From contig NZ_JARUQR010000004.1 in the NCBI RefSeq assembly GCF_029767005.1, positions 517 to 64,516 on the forward strand: 64,000 nucleotides of DNA. The letters run 5' to 3'. Numbering within the stretch: the first letter of the stretch is position 1; the number at the start of each line of letters is the position of its first letter. Shown one piece after another: positions 17,271 through 28,714 of the stretch. This stretch comes from Thiomicrorhabdus sp. ZW0627. Lineage in GTDB: Bacteria; Pseudomonadota; Gammaproteobacteria; Thiomicrospirales; Thiomicrospiraceae. The notes below the pieces were generated by a model, which was given only the letters and a program-made list of their open reading frames with translations, was not told the DNA's origin and ran no database searches. A program made the translations under genes and the position numbers.

Positions 17271-18689
17271 ATGGCTAAGACTTACAATGCCGGTGTTAAA
17301 GAATACCGCGAAACATATTGGATGCCAGATTACGAGCCAAAAGACTCAGATTTTCTAGCATGTTTTAAAGTTACTCCACAGCCAGGAGTTCCACGTGAAG
17401 AAATCGCTGCTGCGGTAGCTGCAGAATCTTCAACTGGTACCTGGACTACTGTTTGGACTGACCTATTGACTGACCTTGACTACTACAAAGGTCGTGCTTA
17501 CAGAATCGAAGACGTTCCTGGTGACGATTCTTGTTTCTACGCATTCATCGCATACCCGATCGATCTTTTCGAAGAAGGTTCCGTTGTATCTGTTATGACA
17601 TCTTTGGTTGGTAACGTATTCGGATTTAAAGCACTACGTGCTTGTCGTCTTGAAGATATCCGTTTCCCACTAGCTTACGTTATGACTTGTGGTGGACCTC
17701 CACACGGTATCCAGGTTGAGCGTGACAAGATGGATAAGTACGGTCGTCCGATGTTGGGTTGTACTATCAAGCCAAAGCTTGGTCTATCTGCTAAGAACTA
17801 CGGTCGTGCAGTATATGAGTGTCTTCGTGGTGGTCTTGACTTCACTAAAGATGATGAAAACGTAACTTCTCAGCCATTCATGCGCTGGAGAGACCGTTTC
17901 CTATTCTGTCAGGATGCAATCGAAAAAGCACAAGCAGAAACCGGTGAGCGTAAAGGTCACTACTTGAACTGTACTGCTGGTACTCCTGAAGAAATGTACG
18001 AGCGTGCTGAGTTCGCTAAAGAGATCGGTACTCCGATCATCATGCACGATTACCTAACTGGTGGTTTCACTGCGAACACTGGTCTTGCTAACTACTGCCG
18101 TAAGAACGGTCTGTTGTTGCACATTCACCGCGCAATGCACGGTGTAATCGACCGTAACCCACACCACGGTATCCACTTCCGTGTATTGACGAAAGCTCTT
18201 CGTCTATCTGGTGGTGACCACCTACACTCTGGTACGGTTGTTGGTAAGTTGGAAGGTGACCGTGAAGCGACTCTAGGTTGGATCGACATCATGCGCGACA
18301 GCTTCATCCCAGAAGATCGTTCACGCGGAATCATGTTCGACCAAGACTTCGGTGCGATGCCTGGTGTTATGCCGGTTGCATCTGGTGGTATCCACGTATG
18401 GCACATGCCTGCACTTGTTACTATCTTCGGTGATGACTCTGTTCTTCAGTTCGGTGGTGGTACGCTAGGTCACCCATGGGGTAACGCTGCTGGTGCAGCT
18501 GCAAACCGTGTTGCTCTTGAAGCGTGTGTACAAGCACGTAACGAAGGTCGCGAAGTTGAGAAAGAAGGTAAGGACATTCTTACTAACGCTGCTAAATCTA
18601 GCCCAGAACTTAAGATCGCAATGGAAACTTGGAAAGAAATCAAGTTCGAATTCGACACAGTTGACAAGCTTGACGTTAAGCATAAGTAA
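17271..18689 (+). CDS. cbbL: RuBisCO form IA large subunit
   Basis: Fixes CO2 onto ribulose bisphosphate. It has 472 residues from ATG 17271 ([12 protein letters not shown]), with AAGAGG upstream; the frame stays open for 31 further codons to 17178, but that extension lacks family similarity. Lys167 in TIKPKLGL, the carbamylated Lys193 with Asp195 and Glu196 in [10 protein letters not shown], and loop-6 Lys326 in [10 protein letters not shown] match spinach Lys175, Lys201, Asp203, Glu204 and Lys334. The adjacent cbbQ/cbbO and absent carboxysome genes point to the IAq, cytosolic subgroup. GGT/CGT-rich codon use suggests strong expression. Confidence 0.98.
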   Translation: MAKTYNAGVKEYRETYWMPDYEPKDSDFLACFKVTPQPGVPREEIAAAVAAESSTGTWTTVWTDLLTDLDYYKGRAYRIEDVPGDDSCFYAFIAYPIDLFEEGSVVSVMTSLVGNVFGFKALRACRLEDIRFPLAYVMTCGGPPHGIQVERDKMDKYGRPMLGCTIKPKLGLSAKNYGRAVYECLRGGLDFTKDDENVTSQPFMRWRDRFLFCQDAIEKAQAETGERKGHYLNCTAGTPEEMYERAEFAKEIGTPIIMHDYLTGGFTANTGLANYCRKNGLLLHIHRAMHGVIDRNPHHGIHFRVLTKALRLSGGDHLHSGTVVGKLEGDREATLGWIDIMRDSFIPEDRSRGIMFDQDFGAMPGVMPVASGGIHVWHMPALVTIFGDDSVLQFGGGTLGHPWGNAAGAAANRVALEACVQARNEGREVEKEGKDILTNAAKSSPELKIAMETWKEIKFEFDTVDKLDVKHK

Positions 18690-18714
18690 TTGATGAAATT
18701 AGGAGAATATAACA

Positions 18715-19065
18715 ATGAGTATTCAAGATTACCCATCTCGTCTTTCAGATCCACAATCTCGTAAGGCTGAGACGTTCTCTTACCTTCCGAAGATGACTGA
18801 TGATCAAATCAAAGCTCAAGTTGAGTACATCATCAGCAAAGGTTGGAACCCTGCGATCGAGCACACTGAGCCAGAGAACGCTTTCTCTTACTACTGGTAT
18901 ATGTGGAAGCTTCCAATGTTCGGTGAAACTGATGCAGACGCAGTACTTACGGAAGTAAACAACTGTATCGCAGCTAACCCAAACAACCACGTTCGTTTGA
19001 TTGGTTACGATAACTTTGCACAGTCTCAAGGTGCAAACATGCTTATCAAGCGTGGTGACATGTAA
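18715..19065 (+). CDS. cbbS: RuBisCO small subunit
   Basis: Small subunit of the L8S8 enzyme, 116 residues. [20 protein letters not shown] (near residues 21-40), [17 protein letters not shown] and [10 protein letters not shown] are typical of form IA small subunits. The gene starts 25 bases after cbbL with AGGAGA upstream, so the two are translated from one message in a near-equal ratio. A long structured spacer and terminator follow. Confidence 0.98.
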   Translation: MSIQDYPSRLSDPQSRKAETFSYLPKMTDDQIKAQVEYIISKGWNPAIEHTEPENAFSYYWYMWKLPMFGETDADAVLTEVNNCIAANPNNHVRLIGYDNFAQSQGANMLIKRGDM

Positions 19066-19395
19066 GAGAGCATAGATCGGCTTAGGTGATTCCTTGGCCC
19101 GTAATCCGGCCGGGCCTGGTCGGATTATGTTGGAATCACTTTAAACAGATCAGGTTGGAAATTCGTTTCCAGCCGACCCAAATTCTGAAAATGCCTGAGC
19201 CAATGGGCTTAAGGGGTTTTTAACCAGGTTTACTGAATCGATTCTTACCTCTCGGTTTAGTGACGCGGTCAGTCAGCCCCGAAACTGACTGGCCTTTTTT
19301 TTATCTTCTTTAGATTTGCTTGCTTCGAGCCAAGTAAATAAATCTAAAGATTTTAAATTCCCTTTTGAATATGAGCTGTTAACGGAGAAACGATC
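19066..19395 (+). other. Structured cbbS-cbbQ intergenic region
   Basis: 330 bases without a gene, holding a series of hairpins. A long two-part hairpin pairs GTGATTCC (19086-19093) with GGAATCAC (19132-19139) and GTAATCCG (19101-19108) with CGGATTAT (19121-19128). A second has a nine-pair stem at 19153-19174 closed by a UUCG tetraloop. A terminator follows at 19267. The ribosome site for cbbQ (GGAG) is at about 19384. Confidence 0.75.
19267..19302 (+). terminator. Intrinsic terminator after cbbS
   Basis: Ten-pair stem GGTCAGTCAG with CTGACTGGCC (one G-U pair), 8-base loop, then eight T. It should greatly reduce transcription of cbbQ and cbbO relative to cbbLS. Confidence 0.9.
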
Positions 19396-20214
19396 ATGTC
19401 AGAAATCAACGCGTTAGACCCAACACAATATATTATTAAAGAAGAACCTTTTTATCAGCCGGTCGCTGATGAGGTTGAACTGTTCGAATCCGGTTACGAG
19501 TCACGCATGCCGATCATGCTTAAAGGACCTACCGGGTGTGGTAAGTCTCGTTTCGTAGAGTACATGGCCCACAAACTTGGCAAGCCATTGATCACTGTTG
19601 CATGTAACGAAGATATGACCGCTTCGGATTTGGTCGGACGTTACCTGATCGACATCAACGGTACGCGTTGGCAGGATGGTCCTTTGACCGTTGCGGCTCG
19701 TATCGGTGCGATCTGTTATCTGGATGAGGTGGTTGAAGCTCGTCAGGATACCACGGTTGTTATTCACCCGTTGACTGACCACCGTCGAGTTCTGCCTTTG
19801 GATAAGAAAGGTGAATTGGTTGAAGCTCATCCTGACTTCCAGTTGGTTATTTCCTACAACCCGGGTTACCAGTCGATGATGAAAGACTTGAAGCAATCCA
19901 CCAAGCAGCGTTTTGGTGGTTTCAAGTTCGACTATCCTGCTGAAGAGATCGAAGCGGAAATCGTAGCAAAAGAAGCGAACATCGATAAAGCAACCGCAGA
20001 GAAGCTGGTTCAAGTCGCTCAACGTTCACGTAACCTGAAAGGTCACGGTCTAGATGAAGGTATCTCTACCCGTCTATTGGTCTATGCAGGACAGTTAATC
20101 AATAAAGGTGTTCCGGCTAAGAAAGCTTGCACGATGGCATTAATTACACCTTTGACTGATGACGACGACATCCTTGACACCCTACTTACCACGGTCGATA
20201 CATTTTTTGAATAA
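19396..20214 (+). CDS. cbbQ: RuBisCO activase component CbbQ (MoxR AAA+ ATPase)
   Basis: AAA+ ATPase of the MoxR group, 272 residues. With CbbO it forms a RuBisCO activase that removes inhibitory sugar phosphates. Walker A is GPTGCGKS (44-51), Walker B is ICYLDEVVEA near residues 110-120, and sensor residues lie in LVISYNPGYQ. It is near the usual 265-270 residues of CbbQ. It lies in the same direction as cbbLS beyond a terminator, and 62 bases before cbbO. Confidence 0.95.
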   Translation: MSEINALDPTQYIIKEEPFYQPVADEVELFESGYESRMPIMLKGPTGCGKSRFVEYMAHKLGKPLITVACNEDMTASDLVGRYLIDINGTRWQDGPLTVAARIGAICYLDEVVEARQDTTVVIHPLTDHRRVLPLDKKGELVEAHPDFQLVISYNPGYQSMMKDLKQSTKQRFGGFKFDYPAEEIEAEIVAKEANIDKATAEKLVQVAQRSRNLKGHGLDEGISTRLLVYAGQLINKGVPAKKACTMALITPLTDDDDILDTLLTTVDTFFE

Positions 20215-20276
20215 GTAGCCTGGCCTGGTGAGTGTCGCCAGGACCCGACCAATATAAAAATGTATAGGATAATGTT

Positions 20277-22613
20277 ATGAGTTTTGATCTAGAAGAAATC
20301 AAGGCATCGTTGATCAAAAGCGTTCCTCAACTGGAGGACATGTTTGATTCGCTGGTGCAGGAAGCTTCTCATTCTATGAATGAGGCTTCTCGTGAAACTT
20401 GGTTAGAAAATGCCAATGCCATTGCGTACCTTGGTAAAGGGCAAAATGTGGTCGTGAGCTATCTAGAAGCGATTCCGCAGGTCATCGCCTTAATTGACGA
20501 TGACATTCTGGATGACATCCATGAAAACGTCATGAAGCTCTCTTCGGTAACGTCCGGGGATGTTGTTGCGTTGGTTTTGGATTCATTACCGACCGTAGCG
20601 GATAAAACTCGCGACATTGATTTGATGCGCCAATATTTAGCACTGATCTATCAAATCGGCTCCAAGACCCCTCGCGGTATGCGCCCGATGTTGGCCAACA
20701 TGGATTACATGATGTCCAAGCTGACCGTTTCAGGTCTTAGACGTTGGGCCCAATGGGGTGCGCAGGCACACGCCCGTGATTTTGCTGTCCAAATTAAATA
20801 CTTCGCCTTGGAATCAGAAGACTCTAAGGCCGTATTCCAGCAGCAGCGTAAAGGTTCTTTGTTCATCGATTACCATCGACCAATCAACTTTTACCTTCGC
20901 GCCTTCTGGGCACGTGATTTTTTTATTCGTCCGGCTGCGGCCGACTTTGAAGATTTCAAGCCGTATTTTGAGAATCTTGCGATGCACCTACCGGATGCAT
21001 TGAATGATTTGGGCGAAAACGTAAAAGGGGCGGAACTTTACCGTGCGATGGCGGCTCACATGGCTTCCCACCTTGCTTATACCAAGGCGGCTATCTCAAT
21101 GGAACAGCTGACACCTCAGCAAATGTTCTTTATTGAGATCATGGAAGACGCGCGTGTTGAATACAATGCGGTCAAGAACTTCCCTGGGTTGAAGAACCTG
21201 TGGATGAAGGTCATTCGCGCCAGTCAGGAAGCTACCGATCTGTCCGAAAAAACGACAGCTTATCGTTTGGAACAATTAATGATTAAGCTTTTGGATAAGG
21301 ACTTTGAACTTCAAGACGATCAAATGAACTTCATTGCCGATCGTTTCTATGAAGAAATCGAAGACAACCTGGACAATGAACAATGGTCTTGGACAATGGG
21401 AATTCTCCTGTTCAACACCATGAACATTGCTACTAACAAGTGGGTTTCCTTAACCGAACTTCGTCAACAACGTTTCGGCTATCGTGACGACAACCGTCTG
21501 ATCTGGGCATCTGACGAATGGGCAGATATGGAAGCCGGCTCGACCGGTTACAAAGAGACCGTGCGTAAACACGTGTCGGTTATGGAAATGATCAATGAAC
21601 TCGATTCCGAATTAGTTGACGTAGACCATGATGAAGTCTGGGTACTGGGCTCCGAATTGTACCCTTATGAAGACAATGGTGTCTCCTACAATGAAATGGA
21701 AGGAATCGAACCTATTTCCGATCCGTTCCATTATCCGGAATGGGACTACCGTGTGCAACTGCACCGTCCGAGCTGGGTTACCCTTTACGAGCACCGGGCC
21801 AAGAAAGGTGATCCGGAGCTTTACGACAGTATTTTAGATGCCAATAAGGGCATCGCGCACCGCATCAAACAAATCGTCGATAAGCTACAGGCCGTCGGCC
21901 TGCAGCGTATCCGCCGAATTGAAGACGGTGACGAGTTGGATCTAAACGCCTGCGTTGAAGCGATCACTTCCCTGAGAATGGGACAGGAACCGGATCCGCG
22001 CATTACGATGAAAAACGTTATCCGTTCGCGTGAGGTTTCGGTAGTCATCCTGCTGGATCTGTCCGAGTCGACCAACGAATTGGTAACTGGCGAAGACAAG
22101 ACGATCTTACAGGTGACTCAGGAAGCCGCAATTCTGGTATCCCATGCCATCAACGGTATCGGTGACCAGTTTGCAGTCCACGGCTTCTCATCGGATGGTC
22201 GTCATGATGTTCAGTACACCCGCTTCAAGCAGTTCGACGAACCGTTTGACGCTGAGGTACACGCTAAATTGGCAGGTATGCAAGGTGGTTTGTCTACCCG
22301 TATGGGTGCGGCTATGCGTCACGCAGGTGCTTACTTGGATAGACAAGCCAGCAAGCAAAAACTATTGTTGGTTATCACCGATGGAGAACCGGCGGATATC
22401 GATGAACAAGACAGTCAGTATCTGAAGCAAGATGCTAAGAAAGCAGTCGAAGAACTACAAACCAAAGGTATCTATTCGTACTGTTTGACGATCGACCAAT
22501 TTGCCGATAAATACGTGCAGAACATTTTCGGTCAAAACCGCTATGCGATTGTCGACAACGTCATGCGCCTGCCTGAGAAACTGCCGACACTGTTTGCGAA
22601 TTTGACGACTTAA
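20277..22613 (+). CDS. cbbO: RuBisCO activase adaptor CbbO (von Willebrand A domain)
   Basis: Large adaptor of 778 residues that binds CbbQ hexamers and contacts RuBisCO. The N-terminal two thirds is mostly helical. The C-terminal VWA domain (about 585-775) carries the metal-ion site DLSES at 594-598, preceded by VVILL, and the later TDGEPAD segment. It is similar in length to characterised CbbO proteins. It is the last gene of the cbbLSQO series and ends at a strong terminator. Confidence 0.94.
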   Translation: MSFDLEEIKASLIKSVPQLEDMFDSLVQEASHSMNEASRETWLENANAIAYLGKGQNVVVSYLEAIPQVIALIDDDILDDIHENVMKLSSVTSGDVVALVLDSLPTVADKTRDIDLMRQYLALIYQIGSKTPRGMRPMLANMDYMMSKLTVSGLRRWAQWGAQAHARDFAVQIKYFALESEDSKAVFQQQRKGSLFIDYHRPINFYLRAFWARDFFIRPAAADFEDFKPYFENLAMHLPDALNDLGENVKGAELYRAMAAHMASHLAYTKAAISMEQLTPQQMFFIEIMEDARVEYNAVKNFPGLKNLWMKVIRASQEATDLSEKTTAYRLEQLMIKLLDKDFELQDDQMNFIADRFYEEIEDNLDNEQWSWTMGILLFNTMNIATNKWVSLTELRQQRFGYRDDNRLIWASDEWADMEAGSTGYKETVRKHVSVMEMINELDSELVDVDHDEVWVLGSELYPYEDNGVSYNEMEGIEPISDPFHYPEWDYRVQLHRPSWVTLYEHRAKKGDPELYDSILDANKGIAHRIKQIVDKLQAVGLQRIRRIEDGDELDLNACVEAITSLRMGQEPDPRITMKNVIRSREVSVVILLDLSESTNELVTGEDKTILQVTQEAAILVSHAINGIGDQFAVHGFSSDGRHDVQYTRFKQFDEPFDAEVHAKLAGMQGGLSTRMGAAMRHAGAYLDRQASKQKLLLVITDGEPADIDEQDSQYLKQDAKKAVEELQTKGIYSYCLTIDQFADKYVQNIFGQNRYAIVDNVMRLPEKLPTLFANLTT

Positions 22614-22649
22614 CATTCGTTGACGCTTTTACCGCATTTCGGTTTAATG

Positions 22650-22684
22650 AGCCTTAGTCGGTTAGCTGACTAAGGCTTTTTTTA
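22650..22684 (+). terminator. Intrinsic terminator after cbbO
   Basis: AGCCTTAGTC (22650-22659) pairs perfectly with GACTAAGGCT (22668-22677) around an 8-base loop, followed by a T run. Confidence 0.9.
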
Positions 22685-22736
22685 TCTTTACTGATAATTA
22701 TGCCGGTCATATGATATTTAAAATTAGGAACCTACT

Positions 22737-23300
22737 ATGAATGCAGAACAATTCAAACAAGCCCTTAATGATTATTCCGACGAGCAATACCAAGCTATCT
22801 TGGATGGTGCTTCCATGGTGCTCTTTCAAGACCGTGAGTTAACGGTAGGTAAATCGGAAGATGCTTACGTTATCTTTGAGCTAGGGGACGAATCTTTCGA
22901 TTCGATCAATGACCTGAAATCTTCATTATTGGATCGCGCGGATGATCTTATCCAGGAGTACTATCAATACAATCCTGTTAGCCGACAGGCATTCGACAGT
23001 GCCTTATCCGCACTGATCGCAGAACATGGAAACGAAGCCTTTGTGGCCATGCCTGGTAAAGAGGCTGAGCTCAAGATCTTCGTAGACAACGACCAAGTGA
23101 TTTGTGAAGGTCCTGACAGCCCACGTTTCAAATATGGCATTGAATTACATCTAGAAGATAAGATGCCACCTTTGGCTATTTCGAACAAGGTCAAGAACTG
23201 GATCCAATCCGGTAGCGCCTACGGCGACTATATCAGTGTCAACGTCTGCCGTTTCAGTAGCACGGACATGGAAAACATCAGTCAGAGTGAATACATTTAA
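22737..23300 (+). CDS. Hypothetical acidic protein downstream of cbbO
   Basis: A 187-residue soluble protein that I do not recognise. It is acidic, with no signal peptide or membrane segment. The first 85 residues look helical (MNAEQFKQALNDYSDEQY), and the last part appears as mixed strands. Its start has TAGGAA upstream, and codon use is like that of its neighbours, so it is very probably real. It has its own terminator on each side, so it is a separate transcription unit despite its position next to cbbO. A role with RuBisCO is only a positional guess. Confidence 0.7.
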   Translation: MNAEQFKQALNDYSDEQYQAILDGASMVLFQDRELTVGKSEDAYVIFELGDESFDSINDLKSSLLDRADDLIQEYYQYNPVSRQAFDSALSALIAEHGNEAFVAMPGKEAELKIFVDNDQVICEGPDSPRFKYGIELHLEDKMPPLAISNKVKNWIQSGSAYGDYISVNVCRFSSTDMENISQSEYI

Positions 23301-23370
23301 TTTCTGCTCTGACAGTTTTTGAACTGTTTTATTTCTGGCAGGCCGGTTAAACCTGTCATTTTAAAGACAA

Positions 23371-23396
23371 AAAAAGCCCGCATAAGCGGGCTTTTT
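23371..23396. terminator. Bidirectional intrinsic terminator
   Basis: AAAAAGCCCGC pairs perfectly with GCGGGCTTTTT around an ATAA loop. It sits between the hypothetical gene and convergent fba. Confidence 0.93.
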
Positions 23397-23418
23397 TATC
23401 TCTAAATGAAACTGTCGA

Positions 23419-24483
23419 TTAACGTACAGTCTGATCTAGTGAACCTGAAGCGTAACGAGCTTGCATCTCTTCAAGACCAACAGACTTGATCTTAGAAGCG
23501 TGACCAGCACAACCGAATGCTTCGAAACGTGCTTTACAGATTTCCATCATCGCGTTTTCAGCAGCGTTGAAGAACTTACGAGGGTCGAAGTTAGCTGGGT
23601 TGTCGTGCAAGTGCTTACGGATAGCACCAGTAGACGCCATACGTAGATCAGTATCGATGTTTACTTTACGAACACCGTACTTGATACCTTCAACGATTGC
23701 TTCAACAGGAACACCGTAAGTTTGACCCATATCACCACCGTAGTTGTTGATGATTTCTAGCCATTCTTCAGGAACAGAAGAAGAACCGTGCATTACGATG
23801 TGAGTATCAGGGATACGAGCGTGAATCTTAGCGATCTGGTCGATCTTAAGAACGTCGTCAGAAGGCTTGGAAGTGAACTTGTAAGCACCGTGAGAAGTAC
23901 CTACCGCTACCGCTAGAGCGTCAACGTTAGTGTCTTTTACGAACTGAGCCGCTTCTTCAGGATCAGTCAAAAGCATTGAATGATCTAGTTCTTCGTCAGA
24001 ACCGTGACCATCTTCTTCACCCATCTTACCAGTTTCAAGAGAACCTAGGCACCCTAGCTCACCTTCAACAGAAACACCGCCAGCGTGTGCAATCTTAACA
24101 ACTTCAGCGGTGATTCCAGCGTTATACTCGTAAGAAGCTGGTGTTTTCATATCTGATTCTAGAGAACCATCCATCATGACCGACGTGAACCCAGACTGGA
24201 TAGCACGCAAACATACACCTACATCAGAACCGTGGTCTTGGTGCATAACAACTGGGATGTGTGGGTACATTTCAACCGCAGCCGCAACCATGTGACGAAG
24301 CATTGGCTCACCAGCGTACTTACGAGCACCAGCAGAACCCTGAAGGATTACAGGAGAATCACAAGCATCAGCAGCACGCATGATCGCACGAACCTGTTCC
24401 ATGTTGTTTACGTTAAACGCAGGCATACCAAAACTGTTTTCTGCTGCGTAGTCCATTAATTCACGAAGTGTAATCATCGCCAT
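23419..24483 (-). CDS. fba: Class II fructose-bisphosphate aldolase
   Basis: Zinc-dependent aldolase of 354 residues that condenses DHAP with glyceraldehyde 3-phosphate (or erythrose 4-phosphate) in the Calvin cycle. The motif [17 protein letters not shown] (near residues 79-95) holds the catalytic Asp and first zinc His; [12 protein letters not shown] and [12 protein letters not shown] carry further ligands. This length fits the CbbA-like class IIB enzymes of autotrophs. The gene lies 100 bases after pyk and ends at a terminator. Biased codon use indicates high expression. Confidence 0.96.
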   Translation of the reverse strand: MAMITLRELMDYAAENSFGMPAFNVNNMEQVRAIMRAADACDSPVILQGSAGARKYAGEPMLRHMVAAAVEMYPHIPVVMHQDHGSDVGVCLRAIQSGFTSVMMDGSLESDMKTPASYEYNAGITAEVVKIAHAGGVSVEGELGCLGSLETGKMGEEDGHGSDEELDHSMLLTDPEEAAQFVKDTNVDALAVAVGTSHGAYKFTSKPSDDVLKIDQIAKIHARIPDTHIVMHGSSSVPEEWLEIINNYGGDMGQTYGVPVEAIVEGIKYGVRKVNIDTDLRMASTGAIRKHLHDNPANFDPRKFFNAAENAMMEICKARFEAFGCAGHASKIKSVGLEEMQARYASGSLDQTVR

Positions 24484-24583
24484 GTGCGTGACTCCTCTAG
24501 TTAGTTTTCAAAAAATATCTAGCTATTTTAACAACCTTTTAAAGGCTATCCAAATAATAATTCAATCCTCAAATCCTTTAGAT

Positions 24584-26026
24584 TCAAGGAACTTTAACGA
24601 TTTCCATTCGGTTGGTTCCGCCCATTAATCCACGTGACTCACCACGGGTTAACAGGACAAGGTCACCCTCTTTAGCAATACCAAACTCTTTGATACGGTT
24701 CAGAATCATGTCCTGAATTTCTTCATCGTTTAAACCGGTGTAATCGATCGAAGTCGGATAAACACCACGATAGATAGTTACCTTACGGCGAGTGTTCAAA
24801 TGCGGCGTCAATGCGATAATCGGCATACCGGAACTGATACGAGACATCAGAAGTGGTGTATTACCGGATTCCGTCAAGGTCGCGATACATTTCACGCCGA
24901 AGTGGTTGGCTGAATACATAGCAGCCATCGCAATAGTCTCATCCACAGCAGTGAACGATTCATCAATACGGTGAGTAGATTCACGAGTCGAACGTGCTTT
25001 TTCAGCTTCACGACAGATACGGCCCATGGTTTCGATAACCAAACTCGGAGACTTACCGGTTGCAGTTTCACCAGACAACATAACCGCGTCAGTTCCATCC
25101 ATTACCGCGTTAGCAACGTCGAATACTTCTGCACGTGTCGGAATCGCATTTTCGATCATGGTTTCCATCATCTGGGTTGCAGTGATCGTAACACGGTTCA
25201 ACTGACGAGAACGCTTGATCATTTTCTTCTGCAATGCAGGTAATTGAGCATCACCGACTTCAACACCCAAATCACCACGGGCGATCATAATTACGTCAGA
25301 AGCCAAAATGATTCCATCCAATGTCTCGTCATCGGCTACCGCTTCCGCTCGTTCGACTTTCGACACGATGCTACAATTCAAACCGGCTTGCTGCGCCAAA
25401 GAACGACAATACTCGACGTCTTCGGCAGTACGAGGGAAAGACAATGCAAGGTAATCCGCATTCATTTCCGCTGCCGTGATAATGTCTTCCTTATCTTTAT
25501 CGGTCAAAGCCGCAGCTGAAAGTCCGCCGCCCTGAAGGTTAATACCTTTGTTGTTAGACAAGGTTCCACCAACTATAACCGTACAGTTAACGCGTTCTCC
25601 ATCGACATTATCCACTTCGAAGACCAAGCGACCGTCATCCAATAACAACTTGTCACCCGCTTTCACGTCATAAGGAAGGTTCTTGTAGGTCAAACCAACT
25701 TCGTGTTGGTTACCTTCATTTTTGCCGACATTGTTATCAAGTGCGAACTTATCACCCTTTTCAAGGAAGATTTTATCTTCCGCAAAACGCGCAATACGGA
25801 TTTTCGGTCCTTGAAGGTCAACCAAAACACCGACTTCATGGTCGTATTTTTCAGCCAAGTCACGAACAGCCTGTGCACGAGCCTTATGCTCTTCGGCACT
25901 ACCGTGTGACATATTGATACGAACAACGTCGACGCCAGCCTTGATAATGCGTTCCAATTCGCCTTCGCGATCGGTAGCAGGACCCAAGGTTGCAACAATT
26001 TTTGTTCTTCTTAAACCAGATGGCAT
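24584..26026 (-). CDS. pyk: Pyruvate kinase
   Basis: Makes pyruvate and ATP from phosphoenolpyruvate. It has 480 residues. RRTKIVATLGPATD (6-19) begins the barrel, RINMSHG binds phosphate, and MIARGDLGVEVG and TATQMMETMIENAIPTRAE (split as TATQMMETMI...PTRAE) are the active-site signatures. The C-terminal domain ends with LTRGESRG. The gene lies between pgk and fba in the leftward series, giving the cell an exit from Calvin-cycle triose phosphates to pyruvate. Confidence 0.96.
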   Translation of the reverse strand: MPSGLRRTKIVATLGPATDREGELERIIKAGVDVVRINMSHGSAEEHKARAQAVRDLAEKYDHEVGVLVDLQGPKIRIARFAEDKIFLEKGDKFALDNNVGKNEGNQHEVGLTYKNLPYDVKAGDKLLLDDGRLVFEVDNVDGERVNCTVIVGGTLSNNKGINLQGGGLSAAALTDKDKEDIITAAEMNADYLALSFPRTAEDVEYCRSLAQQAGLNCSIVSKVERAEAVADDETLDGIILASDVIMIARGDLGVEVGDAQLPALQKKMIKRSRQLNRVTITATQMMETMIENAIPTRAEVFDVANAVMDGTDAVMLSGETATGKSPSLVIETMGRICREAEKARSTRESTHRIDESFTAVDETIAMAAMYSANHFGVKCIATLTESGNTPLLMSRISSGMPIIALTPHLNTRRKVTIYRGVYPTSIDYTGLNDEEIQDMILNRIKEFGIAKEGDLVLLTRGESRGLMGGTNRMEIVKVP

Positions 26027-26220
26027 AATTTTTATTTACCTTTTCTTGAACTTATCTTGTTTATACATGAAAAGATGTCTCGCAAAATAAACTGCCTACC
26101 AACACCGAAGACAGCCAATTCTTTTTGGCTGCTGTGTACAGAAGAGTTTACTTACCGAGGCACCCTTTGGTGATTATCACTTTTTACAAGTATAAATAAG
26201 ATGAAACATTAAAAATTAAA

Positions 26221-26251
26221 CTTGCCCCATCATCACAGATGATCGGGCAAG
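26221..26251 (-). terminator. Hairpin after pgk
   Basis: CTTGCCC and GGGCAAG enclose a second stem (ATCATC with GATGAT), followed on the leftward RNA by a U-rich stretch. It probably terminates or processes pgk transcripts before pyk. Confidence 0.75.
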
Positions 26252-26273
26252 TCGTGAAAATAAATCGTCAGAC

Positions 26274-27455
26274 TTATTTTGCTGCTGCTTTTTCCAGCAT
26301 TTCAACTGCAGGCAGCTTCTTCCCTTCAAGGAACTCAAGGAAAGCACCACCACCGGTAGAGATGTAAGAAACCTTGTCAGCGATGTCGTACTTATCGATT
26401 GCAGCCAAAGTATCACCACCACCAGCAATTGAGAATGCAGATGATTCAGCGATAGCCATAGAGATTGCTTTCGTACCTTCACCAAACTGATCGAATTCGA
26501 AAACACCTACTGGACCGTTCCATACAACAGTACCTGCATTTTTGATGATCTCTGCCAATTCTGCTGCAGAATCAGGACCGATATCAAAAATCATATCGTC
26601 ATCTGCTACATCTGCAACATTCTTTGTTTCCGCCGCTGCTGTTTCAGAAAATTCTTTACCGCAAACAACATCTGAAGCCAAAGGAATCGCCGCTCCGCGA
26701 GCTTCCATGATTTCATTCAACTTCTTACAGGTAGGAACCAAGTCAGTTTCAGATAGAGACTTACCAACGTTATAACCTGCTGCTTCGATGAAAGTGTTAG
26801 CGATACCACCACCAACAACCAACTGGTCAACTTTCTCAGACAGAGACTCAAGAACAGTCAATTTAGTTGATACTTTTGAACCACCAACGATTGCAACCAT
26901 TGGGCGTGCCGGGTTATTCAAAGCCTTACCTAGCGCATCCAACTCAGCTGCTAGAAGAGGACCTGCACACGCAGTATCAGCGAATGCACCTGCACCGTGT
27001 GTAGAAGCCTGTGCACGGTGAGCCGTACCAAAAGCATCCATTACATAAACGTCACAAAGAGCTGCATACTGCTTTGATAGCGCTTCATCGTTTTTCTTCT
27101 CACCTACGTTGAAACGTACGTTTTCAAGAAGAACAACTTCACCTTCTTCGATATCGAAATTTCCGTCTAGGTAATCTTTAACAAGACGAACTTCTTTACC
27201 CAACTTGGCAGACAAATCAGCTGCTACTGGCGCCAAAGAGAACTCTTCTTCGTATTCACCTTCAGTCGGACGACCCAAGTGAGACATAAGCATAACCTTA
27301 GCTCCTGCTTCCGCAGCCATTTTAATGGTAGGAAGTGAAGCACGGATACGTGCATCTGAAGTTACTTTACCGTCTTTAACTGGTACGTTTAAGTCTTCGC
27401 GAATCAATACGCGCTTACCAGCTAGGTCTAGATCAGACATCTTGATAACAGACAT
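26274..27455 (-). CDS. pgk: Phosphoglycerate kinase
   Basis: Phosphorylates 3-phosphoglycerate, the RuBisCO product, in the first reductive step of the Calvin cycle. It has 393 residues, a normal monomer length. [16 protein letters not shown] (14-29) and [10 protein letters not shown] are the N-domain signatures, and [12 protein letters not shown] and [13 protein letters not shown] belong to the ATP-binding C domain. It follows gap across a 200-base gap with two hairpins. Confidence 0.97.
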   Translation of the reverse strand: MSVIKMSDLDLAGKRVLIREDLNVPVKDGKVTSDARIRASLPTIKMAAEAGAKVMLMSHLGRPTEGEYEEEFSLAPVAADLSAKLGKEVRLVKDYLDGNFDIEEGEVVLLENVRFNVGEKKNDEALSKQYAALCDVYVMDAFGTAHRAQASTHGAGAFADTACAGPLLAAELDALGKALNNPARPMVAIVGGSKVSTKLTVLESLSEKVDQLVVGGGIANTFIEAAGYNVGKSLSETDLVPTCKKLNEIMEARGAAIPLASDVVCGKEFSETAAAETKNVADVADDDMIFDIGPDSAAELAEIIKNAGTVVWNGPVGVFEFDQFGEGTKAISMAIAESSAFSIAGGGDTLAAIDKYDIADKVSYISTGGGAFLEFLEGKKLPAVEMLEKAAAK

Positions 27456-27585
27456 AATTAGTCCTCTTTCTTAAGGTTTAAAAGCCACCTCCAAGAATCG
27501 GAAGGGCATTAGATTTAAAGTAATTAAATTTGCTTTTCGATACTCACAACCTAATTCGGCCACAAATACGGAGAAGGAAATTTAA

Positions 27586-27614
27586 TTTGAAGGGGCGCGA
27601 ACCGCCCCTTCAAA
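27586..27614. terminator. Perfect hairpin after gap
   Basis: Twelve-pair stem TTTGAAGGGGCG with CGCCCCTTCAAA and a 5-base loop, about 40 bases beyond the gap stop. Its U tract is weak, so it may act in RNA stability as much as in termination. Confidence 0.75.
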
Positions 27615-27630
27615 CATAAGAACCGATAAA

Positions 27631-27649
27631 GCCCACTTACTAAGTGGGC
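27631..27649. other. Second hairpin directly after the gap stop
   Basis: GCCCACTT pairs with AAGTGGGC around a 3-base loop, within seven bases of the gap stop codon and in tandem with the 12-bp hairpin. Confidence 0.6.
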
Positions 27650-27655
27650 AGACGA

Positions 27656-28711
<1,056 letters not shown>

Positions 28712-28714
28712 CTA

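Noticed and set aside
16123-23300. Carboxysome genes around RuBisCO
   Set aside because: None of csoS2, csoS3, shell proteins or carbonic anhydrase are encoded; cbbL and cbbS are followed by cbbQ and cbbO instead.
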